From a bacterium (GTDB taxonomy: Bacteria; SZUA-182; DTGQ01): DNA of 64,000 nt. Position 1 is the first letter of the stretch. The number at the start of each line of letters is the position of its first letter. The DNA lies in NCBI GenBank assembly GCA_040755755.1, contig JBFLZW010000016.1, positions 1-64,000 of the forward strand, in the 5' to 3' direction. Below are positions 16,379-24,307 of the stretch, in pieces. The translations under genes and the position numbers were made by a program. Below the pieces are notes generated by a model that saw nothing but the letters and a program-made list of their open reading frames with translations, searched no databases and was not told the origin of the DNA.

Positions 16379-16759
16379 ATGGCAGAGATAAATATCGGCG
16401 ATATACGAGACTACCTTTTAAAAAGAGAGCGGTCAAGGGCCTGTTCAAGGCAGGAAGAGCGGGATAAAATCGTTTCCGGGCTTCAGGCACTGACCATGAT
16501 CTGGAGAAAGTATCAGCTTGACAGGGTCTTCTTATACGGCTCGCTCGCCGATTTGACTTTTCATCGCGGATCGGATATTGATCTGGCGATTGAGCCGGAG
16601 GTTGGATTTGAAGAGCAGCTCAGGCTCTATTCTGAAATTAACCGGCATTTTAAACGGGAAGTCGATGTAAGATTATTAAAGGAATTACCTTTTTCCGAGA
16701 AGGTGATACGAGAAGGTATTGTCGTGTATGAAAGAGAGAATAGCCATACTGAAAAGTGA
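16379..16759 (+). CDS. MntA-type nucleotidyltransferase antitoxin (second copy)
   Basis: A 126-residue minimal nucleotidyltransferase with an intact GSx10DxD motif (G54-S55, D66, D68) after an N-terminal helical extension of about 45 residues. The frame is open further upstream, but GGGAGAG placed about 7 bases before the ATG at 16379 supports this start. It overlaps the following HEPN gene by 32 bases. It differs clearly in sequence from the pair at 13.8 kb, so the two modules are not a recent duplication. Role as antitoxin by adenylylating its HEPN partner is inferred from the family. Confidence 0.88.
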   Translation: MAEINIGDIRDYLLKRERSRACSRQEERDKIVSGLQALTMIWRKYQLDRVFLYGSLADLTFHRGSDIDLAIEPEVGFEEQLRLYSEINRHFKREVDVRLLKELPFSEKVIREGIVVYERENSHTEK

Positions 16760-17201
16760 GATGGAAAGGGATTATAAGCGGTTAAATATCCTTTTCGATA
16801 AATTTGAGAAATCCTACAGTGAATTTCTCGGCAGAGAGGAATATTCCAAACTGGTCGAGTCTGCGTTTTATGTGAATCAGATTTACAGCGGCTTTGAAAA
16901 CATTTTCAAAAACATAGCCGGAACCTTCGAAAACACCATAGAGAAGGATTACTGGCATAAGTCCCTGCTGGAAAGGATAAGTTTAGATATCCAGGGCATC
17001 AGACCGGCCTTGGTTTCAGAAGAAAGCTATCAATGTCTGAATGAATTACGAGCATTCCGGCACTTTTTCCACCATGCTTATGGCGCCGATATCGATAAGG
17101 AAAAATTTAAAATTGTTGCAGATAAGGTTTACAGGATTAAGGGGCTGTTCGGCAGGGAGATAGAGCGATTCTCCGCTTTCCTGGACAAGCTGATGGAATA
17201 A
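16728..17201 (+). CDS. HepT-like HEPN toxin (second copy)
   Basis: A 157-residue helical protein with a complete Rx4HxY motif (R111, H116, Y118 in RHFFHHAY), the active site of HepT-type HEPN ribonucleases. It is longer than the HEPN protein at 14.1 kb and belongs to a different branch. The ATG at 16728 is preferred over a TTG three codons upstream because the AAGG ribosome site fits it better. The overlap with the MNT gene indicates a coupled toxin-antitoxin pair. Confidence 0.85.
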   Translation: MKERIAILKSEMERDYKRLNILFDKFEKSYSEFLGREEYSKLVESAFYVNQIYSGFENIFKNIAGTFENTIEKDYWHKSLLERISLDIQGIRPALVSEESYQCLNELRAFRHFFHHAYGADIDKEKFKIVADKVYRIKGLFGREIERFSAFLDKLME

Positions 17202-17366
17202 CGGCCTAATGGATGAGCACTGAAAGGGCAGAAGACTTGTGTAAAATTCTGCTGGAAAAACAAGTTGAAATCTGGTATCATGATGGGTGCTTTTTCTGAT
17301 TAAATTGGCAGGAATGCAAGATAATTCAATACGAAACTTTACATTCATACGGAAGGATGAAAAATT

Positions 17367-17777
17367 ATGTATAGTGCCCTCATTGCTGTTCACTTGATTG
17401 TCAGCGTTATCATGATCCTGGTGGTTATTTTCCAGTCCGGCAAGGGAAGTGAGATGGGAGCTGTGTTCGGAGGAGGAGCAAGTCAAACGGCTTTTGGAAG
17501 CCAAGGCGCTGCAGGATTTCTGGAAAAAACAACGGTTGTTTGTGCCGTGATCTTTATGGTAACTTCGCTTTCTCTGGCTGTTTTGTCATCGAACAAGCAA
17601 AAATCCCTGGTTGAGGATGTCGCTCCGCCGCCGGTGGAGCAGAGTGTCCCTCAGTCTGCACCGGTTCAGGCTCCGGCTCCAGCGCAGAGTAAAACTGCAC
17701 CGGCTCAAGCTCCAGCTCAGGGTCAATCTGCACCAGTGCAGGCCCCGGCAGCACCTCCGGCCACTCCGGGGAATTAG
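17367..17777 (+). CDS. secG: protein translocase subunit SecG with Ala/Pro/Gln-rich tail
   Basis: Residues 1-75 are SecG: a first membrane helix (about 5-22), the conserved loop QSGKGSEMGAVFGGGASQ (23-40) and a second helix (about 54-71). SecG helps SecYEA move proteins through the inner membrane. The C-terminal 50 residues are made of Ala, Pro, Gln, Val and Ser in a repeating pattern and should be disordered. Such tails occur in some lineages. The strong ribosome site GGAAGGATG precedes the ATG. Here it sits alone, followed by a weak hairpin terminator and then the oligopeptide transporter. Confidence 0.94.
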   Translation: MYSALIAVHLIVSVIMILVVIFQSGKGSEMGAVFGGGASQTAFGSQGAAGFLEKTTVVCAVIFMVTSLSLAVLSSNKQKSLVEDVAPPPVEQSVPQSAPVQAPAPAQSKTAPAQAPAQGQSAPVQAPAAPPATPGN

Positions 17778-17837
17778 GCTCGGAGTGGTTATAATTGATG
17801 GAATTATTTTGACTTTTGGGAATAAGTTATCTACAAT

Positions 17838-17872
17838 AGAGCCGATATAACTAACAAAATTAGGCTCTTTTT
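17838..17872 (+). terminator. weak terminator-like hairpin after secG
   Basis: AGAGCC pairs GGCTCT across a 19-base A+T-rich loop and is followed by a run of T. The stem is short and the loop long, so this is a modest candidate. Confidence 0.35.
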
Positions 17873-17916
17873 GCTCTGATCAAAAACCGGGGAACCGGGG
17901 GAAATCCCGAAAGTCG

Positions 17917-20067
17917 ATGAGCGGCATCCTTACAAAACGGATTTTAATCATTTTGCCAATAGTGGTTCTGGCCATTTTGGTCCAGTCGTATTTCTGGGTT
18001 CCAAACTATGATAACCAGACGAAAGGCAATCCACAAAGACTCACCCAATATATTTCCGCTTCGATCGGTGATGTGGCTATCATCAATCCTGTCCTGAATG
18101 CGGACTCCGCCAGCAGCGAAATCTGCGACAAGATATTCGATGGATTAATCGATCGGGATGAGAACCTTAAATTGCGGGGACGGCTGGCTACGGACTGGAA
18201 AATCTCCGAAGAGGTTTACTTCTCCTTCAACGATGACCCTGTCTGGGCCGGGAAGGGGCTGGCAACGCCTGAAGCGGTAAAGGAGGCCATTGAAAGAGCG
18301 GCATCCTCCAATCAACCGGAATATTCTTTCCTGAGCGGCATGGAGAACCTTGAGATCGTACCCCCATCCACTGAAGAGCGAATCGTATCCGAGCAGGTAC
18401 CGGATACAAAAGGGGAGGTCACAGAGATCAAGGTCAAAGTCACCATTCATCACCCGCCCCGGATCAAGGCGACTTTGCGTGAAGTGAACCAGGATTTCTT
18501 TACGCAACTTGAGCCCCTCCTGGGCTCAGGCTATTTCAACCAGAAAGACCGCTTGTCATCGCGGTTAACAATCGCCTCGCCCCACGATATACCTGAGCGC
18601 CGGGCGGCCTACCTGGACCAGTATCTTCCGGCGGTTGAACATAATCCGGTCATTATCTTCAACCTTCGCCGGGGAGCGCGGTTTTCCGATGGGCATGAAT
18701 TTGACGCCAATGACGTGCGGTTCACCTACGAGTCGATTATGGATACTGCCAACCGCTCGCCGCGAATCCCTGATTTTGAGCCGGTCAAGACCCTGGAAGT
18801 GCTGGATAAATACCGGGTGAAGATTACCTACAAACGACTGTTTCAACCGGCCATTACCGCCTGGGGTATCGGCATGCTGCCGGAGCATCTGCTCAATAAA
18901 GAATGCCTGGCCAGGGAAGCGCGGCAAAAATCCCTCGATCCGGCGGATTTTACCCTGCGCCAGAGTGATTTCAATAAGTTGCGGCCCGTGGGAACAGGGC
19001 CGTTCACTTTTCAGGAGTGGCGCTCGGATCAGTACATCAAACTGGTGAGAAACGAGAATTACTGGGAAGGTCCGCCCCACTACCATGAATTCGTTTACCG
19101 GGTGATTCCGGACATGCTGACCCAGGAGCTTGAGTTTTATGCCGGAGCGACCGACCATTACGAGGCCCGGGCGCATCAGGTAGAACGGCTCAAGAAAGAT
19201 GACAAGTTTCAAAATTTTTCCGGCCTGTCCTTCAGTTATACCTACATCGGCTATAATCTGCGCCGGGAGCTTTTTCAGGATAAAAGGGTGCGAAAGGCCC
19301 TGACTATGGCCATCAATATCCCGGAGATTATCCAGTATGTGCTCTACGGAGAAGGTGAACCCACCACGGGGCCTTTTCTCCAGCAGACCGACTTTTTTAA
19401 TCCAGAGGTCAAACCGCTGCCCTACGATCCTGAAGGAGCCCTGCGGCTTTTGCGGGAAGCGGGATGGGAGCGTGACTCACAGGGGTTTTTGCGGAAGAAC
19501 GGAAAATATTTCGAGTTTTCCCTGATTACCAATAACGGGAACCCATACCGCGAGGCCATCCTGATTGTTGCTCAGAATGCCTGGAAAAAGCTGGGGATAA
19601 AGGTATCCGCTGACCGGGTGGAATGGTCGGTCTTTCTGGAAAAACACGTTGATGTGGGCAATTTCGATGCCGTGGTGCTGGGCTGGAGCATGGGCATAGA
19701 CCCTGATTTATATCAGGTCTGGCATTCCAGCCAGACAGGACAGTATCAGCTCAATTTTGTCGGCTACCAGAACCCGCAGGCTGATGAGCTGATTCTGAAA
19801 ATCCGCCAGGAGTATGACGAAAAAAAACAGATTGAGTATTGCCATAAATTACATGAGATTATCTACGATGACCAGCCATACACCTTCCTCTATGTCGGAC
19901 GGTGGACAGCCCTTTTGGATAAAAAGATCGCCATTCTGGAGAAGGATGGACAGGGACGGGATATCGTCAAGAGGATTACCCCGACGAAAACGGGCAGTTA
20001 TGGCTTTTATTTCAACAAGTGGATCAAGTTTCCGCAGGCCCCGGTTTTCAGCACCGGATTTGAATAA
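17917..20067 (+). CDS. oligopeptide ABC transporter, substrate-binding protein
   Basis: A 716-residue SBP_bac_5 family protein. Residues 9-28 form one hydrophobic N-terminal segment, either a signal peptide or an uncleaved anchor, because no lipobox Cys is present. The binding-protein fold starts near residue 43, is interrupted by an insert of about 130 residues (about 95-230), and resumes with FNLRRGARFSDGHEF near 247-261 and RVRKALTMAINI near 456-467. The extra segment makes it longer than typical OppA/DppA (about 540). The permeases and ATPase follow in order on the same strand, so it is the binding component of an Opp/Dpp importer. The peptide or other solute cannot be predicted. Confidence 0.9.
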   Translation: MSGILTKRILIILPIVVLAILVQSYFWVPNYDNQTKGNPQRLTQYISASIGDVAIINPVLNADSASSEICDKIFDGLIDRDENLKLRGRLATDWKISEEVYFSFNDDPVWAGKGLATPEAVKEAIERAASSNQPEYSFLSGMENLEIVPPSTEERIVSEQVPDTKGEVTEIKVKVTIHHPPRIKATLREVNQDFFTQLEPLLGSGYFNQKDRLSSRLTIASPHDIPERRAAYLDQYLPAVEHNPVIIFNLRRGARFSDGHEFDANDVRFTYESIMDTANRSPRIPDFEPVKTLEVLDKYRVKITYKRLFQPAITAWGIGMLPEHLLNKECLAREARQKSLDPADFTLRQSDFNKLRPVGTGPFTFQEWRSDQYIKLVRNENYWEGPPHYHEFVYRVIPDMLTQELEFYAGATDHYEARAHQVERLKKDDKFQNFSGLSFSYTYIGYNLRRELFQDKRVRKALTMAINIPEIIQYVLYGEGEPTTGPFLQQTDFFNPEVKPLPYDPEGALRLLREAGWERDSQGFLRKNGKYFEFSLITNNGNPYREAILIVAQNAWKKLGIKVSADRVEWSVFLEKHVDVGNFDAVVLGWSMGIDPDLYQVWHSSQTGQYQLNFVGYQNPQADELILKIRQEYDEKKQIEYCHKLHEIIYDDQPYTFLYVGRWTALLDKKIAILEKDGQGRDIVKRITPTKTGSYGFYFNKWIKFPQAPVFSTGFE

Positions 20068-20088
20068 TACAAGGAGTAATAGGCAGCC

Positions 20089-21066
20089 ATGCTTTCTTTT
20101 CTTTCGAGAAATCTGGTTGAAAAGTTAATCACCCTGTTCTTTATCTCCGTAATTTCGTTCAGTGTCGTGATGCTGGCACCCGGAGATCCCTCGGAAATCG
20201 ATCCGATGAACCCCAAGTTTACCAAAGAGGACATTCAGCGGATCCGCAAGGCGTTTGATCTTGACAGGCCCCTGCATGTTCAGTATTACCTCTTCTACAG
20301 GAAGCTGTTGACGAATAAGTTGCTATCGTATAAAGATAATCAGCCGGTATTGAAGAAAATCATGGAGCGGTTCTGGAACAGCCTGCCATTGTTTCTGGTA
20401 GGTACCCTGCTGACCTGGTGTCTGGCTTTCCCGCTGGGTATTCAGGCTGCCCTGCGCCGGCAGTCCTTTTTCGACCGCTCAACCACATTCTTCTCCTATC
20501 TGTTTATTTCCCTGCCATCCTTCTTCCTGGCTTATATGCTGATTATCTTCATTGTCAAGGTCTTTCATGTACCGGTCATCGGATTGCAGACCTTTGGCCG
20601 GGAATCCTCAACCTGGTGGTATCTTGCCAACGACCGCATCTGGCACCTGGTGCTTCCCTCGGTCTTGAGTGCCATCGGAGGAATAGCCATTCTGTCCCGC
20701 TATGTCCGGAGCCAGATGCTTGAAGTCATCGAGCAGGATTATGTCCGCACTGCCCTGGCAAAAGGTCTGCCCCCGGATACGGTCTACTATAAGCATGCCC
20801 TCCGGAATGCGCTGCTTCCCTTTGTCACCATGTTCGGGTTGACGCTTCCGGGTCTGATCGGCGGGTCAGTGATCATTGAATCGATTTTCTCCTGGCCGGG
20901 AATGGGAAGGCTTGGATACGATGCCATCTTAGCCAGAGATTACCCGGTAATTCTGAGCTTGAACTTTATCGCCGCCTGTCTGGTCCTGGCCGGGACTTTT
21001 CTTTCCGACATTCTCTACATGGTAGTGGATCCGAGGATCTCTCTCATGTCGGAACCAAAAAGCTGA
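20089..21066 (+). CDS. oligopeptide ABC transporter permease, OppB/DppB type
   Basis: A 325-residue inner-membrane protein with six predicted helices. The family loop EQDYVRTALAKGLP (about residues 213-226) is the EAA-type motif that docks to the ATPase. A large periplasmic segment follows the first helix, as in OppB. AGGAG lies before the ATG. It is 21 bases after the binding-protein gene and 14 bases before the second permease, so all belong to one operon. Confidence 0.93.
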   Translation: MLSFLSRNLVEKLITLFFISVISFSVVMLAPGDPSEIDPMNPKFTKEDIQRIRKAFDLDRPLHVQYYLFYRKLLTNKLLSYKDNQPVLKKIMERFWNSLPLFLVGTLLTWCLAFPLGIQAALRRQSFFDRSTTFFSYLFISLPSFFLAYMLIIFIVKVFHVPVIGLQTFGRESSTWWYLANDRIWHLVLPSVLSAIGGIAILSRYVRSQMLEVIEQDYVRTALAKGLPPDTVYYKHALRNALLPFVTMFGLTLPGLIGGSVIIESIFSWPGMGRLGYDAILARDYPVILSLNFIAACLVLAGTFLSDILYMVVDPRISLMSEPKS

Positions 21067-21080
21067 AGGAGAGATAATCC

Positions 21081-22052
21081 ATGGTAAGGAATGATCCAGC
21101 TCAAAACCTCCCGGCACGGGAAGAGCATGAGCTGCCGCTCCCCCAGGTGAGCGGCCTGAGCAGCCTTTGGAGGCAACTGAAGAGCAATCCTCTGGCCCTG
21201 TGGGGGCTTGTCCTTTTAACAGTGTTTTTCATCATTGCTGCGGCTGGCATTATCCTGACCATGGGACGCAATCCGATCATGGATCCGGAGAAGGTCAGGC
21301 TGGTCGATACCCTGAAGCCTCCTCTGGGCAGGGCCAACGAGGCTATTCTGGCACCGGAGGACCGTCCGGTGTTCGGCATCTATCTTTTAGGTACCGATAA
21401 GCTTGGCCGGGATGTTCTGGCCCGTATGCTCCAGGGAGCCCATGTCTCCCTGCTGGTAGGTTTTATCTCGGTGGGCATTGCCGTTGTATTAGGCATCATT
21501 CTGGGGGCCCTGGCCGGTTATTATGGAAATACTGTCGATTCGATCATCATGCGGGCGGTTGACATCATGCTCTGCTTCCCATCGTTCTTCCTGATTCTGA
21601 CCATAGTAGCCCTTTTGCCGCCCAGCATCTGGAACATTATGATTGTCATCGGACTGACCAGTTGGCCGGGGATCGCCCGGTTTGTCCGGGCCGAATTTCT
21701 GGCCCTCAAGAAACAGGACTTCGTGGTCGCTGCCGAGGCCCTTGGCCTTTCAAAGCCGAAGATCATGTTTGTCCATATGGTACCCAATGCCATAGCGCCG
21801 GTCCTGGTTACCGCAACCATTGACGTGGCCAGCGCCATTCTGACTGAATCAAGCTTAAGCTTCCTGGGTTTTGGCGTTCCCCCACCGGCAGCCTCCTGGG
21901 GCAATATCCTGTCCGATGGGAAGGAATTCATCTTTGATGCTCCCTGGCTGTTTCTTGCTTCCGGCACCGCCATTCTGGTTACGGTACTGGCGTTTAATCT
22001 GTTCGGGGAGGGATTGCGCGAGGCATTGAATCCCAGGCTGCGAGAGCGGTAA
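21081..22052 (+). CDS. oligopeptide ABC transporter permease, OppC/DppC type
   Basis: A 323-residue permease with an N-terminal cytosolic stretch and first helix typical of OppC (LKSNPLALWGLVLL, about residues 33-46), then GTDKLGRDVLARMLQGA and the ATPase-docking motif FVVAAEALGLS. It pairs with the OppB-type protein just upstream to form the channel. AGGAGAG precedes the ATG. It is followed by the fused ATPase. Confidence 0.94.
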   Translation: MVRNDPAQNLPAREEHELPLPQVSGLSSLWRQLKSNPLALWGLVLLTVFFIIAAAGIILTMGRNPIMDPEKVRLVDTLKPPLGRANEAILAPEDRPVFGIYLLGTDKLGRDVLARMLQGAHVSLLVGFISVGIAVVLGIILGALAGYYGNTVDSIIMRAVDIMLCFPSFFLILTIVALLPPSIWNIMIVIGLTSWPGIARFVRAEFLALKKQDFVVAAEALGLSKPKIMFVHMVPNAIAPVLVTATIDVASAILTESSLSFLGFGVPPPAASWGNILSDGKEFIFDAPWLFLASGTAILVTVLAFNLFGEGLREALNPRLRER

Positions 22053-22091
22053 TGAGAGCGAAATACTCAGCAACACGTAAAGCGATAGAAT

Positions 22092-24164
22092 ATGTCCCAA
22101 CATAAAGAAACTTTTCTGGAAATTAAAGACCTGAAAACCTATTTTCGCACCTCTCTGGGTGATGTCAAAGCCGTAGACGGGATCAGCCTGACCCTGTCCC
22201 GGGGAGAGACCCTGGGCATTATCGGAGAATCAGGCTGCGGAAAAACTGTAACTTCACTATCGATCATGCGCCTGATCAAGCCCCCGGGAGGAAGGATTGC
22301 CGGGGGACAGGTGATATTCCGGGGAGATGATCTTCTGGACCTGCCTGAGCAGGCAATGCAGAAAATCCGGGGTAATAATATCGGCATGATCTTTCAGGAG
22401 CCCATGACCTCTTTGAATCCGGTTTTCCGGATTGGAGATCAGATCATGGAGACTCTTATTACCCACAGAAATTATAGCCAGGCTGAGGCCAGAGAGCACG
22501 CCCTCGAGCTTCTGTCCAAGGTCGGTATTCCCTCACCGCACATTCGCATCGATGAATATCCCCACCAGATGTCAGGGGGAATGAAGCAGCGGGCCATGAT
22601 CGGCATGGCCATTGCCTGCAATCCGCAGGTATTGATCGCCGATGAACCCACGACAGCCCTCGATGTGACCATGCAGGCTCAGATCATCAATCTTCTTTAC
22701 CAGTTGCAGCAGGAAATGGGCATGTCGATCCTGCTGATCACTCATGACCTTGGCATCATCGCCGAGATGGCGCATCAGGTGGTGGTCATGTACGCCTCCA
22801 AGGTAGTGGAAAAGGCCGATGTTGAGGAATTGTTCCGCCAGCCCCTCCATCCTTATACCCTTGGCCTTTTCCATTCGCTGCCCCGCTTGGGGGGAAAGGG
22901 GCGGATTCTTGAGGCCATTCAGGGCCAGGTGCCAAACCCCTTGAATTTCCCATCAGGATGCAAATTCTGGCCCCGGTGCTCCTTCGCCGATCAAAGATGC
23001 CGGGAAGAGGAGCCGGCTCTGGAGCAGGCCGACACCCAGCGATGGGTGGCCTGCTGGCGAGTAAACGGCTCTGGCAGCGGCCAGCCAAAAGGCAAATCCC
23101 CGCTGCCGAACGGCAAGGGGAAAACCCCTGTCTCCTCCCCGGTCCAGGTTCAGGACAGGCAAAAGCCGGTACCGGAGAGAGGACATGCGGATGCTCCCTC
23201 TTCCGAGAGCATACTGAAAGTTAAAGACCTGCGAAAGTACTTCCCCGTACGCCAGGGACTCTGGAGCAAAACCAGGGCATTTGTCAAGGCTGTCGATGGC
23301 CTGTCCTTCACCATTAACCACGGCGAGACCCTGGGGCTTGTCGGTGAATCAGGCTGCGGAAAAACCACGGCTGGCCGGGTAATCCTAAGGCTTATGGAAC
23401 CGACTTCGGGAGAGGTCGTATTCAAAGGGACCCCTCTGTACTCGATCAAGGGGGAACCTCTCCGGAAATTGCGGCAGAAAATGCAGATCATTTTCCAGGA
23501 TCCCTACTCCTCGCTCAATCCACGGTTGACAGTGGGCAACATTGTCGGCGAAGCACTGACCGCTCATGGCCTTGCCAGCGGCACCGAACGAAAGGCAATA
23601 GTTGAAAACCTGTTTTCCCGAGTTGGCTTATCGCCTTCCTACCTCAACCGCTACCCCCACGAATTTTCCGGAGGACAGCGCCAGAGGGTCGGTATCGCCC
23701 GTGCTCTGGCTTTGAATCCTGAATTTATCGTCTGCGATGAGGCAGTATCTGCTCTGGACGTTTCCATACAGGCTCAAATCATTAACCTGCTCCAGCAGTT
23801 GCAGGAGGAATTACATCTTTCGTATCTTTTTATTGCTCATAATCTGGCTGTAGTCGAGCATATTTCCCATAAAATCGCCATTATGTATCTGGGGCAAATT
23901 GTGGAGCAGCTTCCTGCTCACGAGCTGGTGAAAAACGCTGCTCACCCGTATACCCATGCCCTCCTTTCTTCCAATCCGGTAACCGACCCCTCCCAGCGGG
24001 GCAGACAGGCTCCCTTAACCGGGGATGTCCCCTCGCCGATCAACCTCCCGCCGGGATGCCGGTTTTACCCGCGCTGCCCCCGAGCGCAGAAACAATGCCA
24101 GGAGGGAAACCCTGAATTACTTGAGAAGGAAAAGGACCACTGGGTAAGATGCTGGTTGTGTTAA
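22092..24164 (+). CDS. oligopeptide ABC transporter, fused OppD-OppF ATPase
   Basis: A 690-residue protein with two complete ABC cassettes in one chain. Each has a Walker A (GESGCGKT), an LSGGQ-like signature (MSGGMKQR in the first, FSGGQRQR in the second) and a Walker B followed by Asp (ADEPT, CDEAV). Each half ends with the oligopeptide-family C-terminal region carrying a Cys cluster (GCKFWPRC and GCRFYPRC), which binds an iron-sulfur cluster in studied homologues. A linker of about 45 charged and Pro-rich residues joins the halves. Most bacteria make OppD and OppF separately; fused forms are known. It powers the importer encoded upstream. Confidence 0.94.
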   Translation: MSQHKETFLEIKDLKTYFRTSLGDVKAVDGISLTLSRGETLGIIGESGCGKTVTSLSIMRLIKPPGGRIAGGQVIFRGDDLLDLPEQAMQKIRGNNIGMIFQEPMTSLNPVFRIGDQIMETLITHRNYSQAEAREHALELLSKVGIPSPHIRIDEYPHQMSGGMKQRAMIGMAIACNPQVLIADEPTTALDVTMQAQIINLLYQLQQEMGMSILLITHDLGIIAEMAHQVVVMYASKVVEKADVEELFRQPLHPYTLGLFHSLPRLGGKGRILEAIQGQVPNPLNFPSGCKFWPRCSFADQRCREEEPALEQADTQRWVACWRVNGSGSGQPKGKSPLPNGKGKTPVSSPVQVQDRQKPVPERGHADAPSSESILKVKDLRKYFPVRQGLWSKTRAFVKAVDGLSFTINHGETLGLVGESGCGKTTAGRVILRLMEPTSGEVVFKGTPLYSIKGEPLRKLRQKMQIIFQDPYSSLNPRLTVGNIVGEALTAHGLASGTERKAIVENLFSRVGLSPSYLNRYPHEFSGGQRQRVGIARALALNPEFIVCDEAVSALDVSIQAQIINLLQQLQEELHLSYLFIAHNLAVVEHISHKIAIMYLGQIVEQLPAHELVKNAAHPYTHALLSSNPVTDPSQRGRQAPLTGDVPSPINLPPGCRFYPRCPRAQKQCQEGNPELLEKEKDHWVRCWLC

Positions 24165-24166
24165 AG

Positions 24167-24276
24167 CAGTGGTCAGTGGCCAGTGGTCAGTGATCAGTAG
24201 AGAGCAGATAAAAACCGAGAGTCAGGAGAAAAGAGTATTTATTCTGAATTCTGAATTCTGACTCCTGACTCCTGAT
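24167..24276 (+). repeat. short repeat element, copy 1 (CAGTGGTCAGTG / TGACTCC type)
   Basis: The left part is a tandem of CAGTGGTCAGTG-like units (24167-24198). The right part has GAGTCAGGAG (24219-24228) facing CTCCTGACTC (24262-24271), with tandem ATTCTGA and TGACTCC units between and after. It could fold into a stem-loop. A related, mostly inverted copy lies on the far side of the next gene (26331-26382), and another at 43.4 kb. Confidence 0.7.
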
Positions 24277-24307
24277 TTCTCAACACAAATATGAGGTCTT
24301 TAACTGC

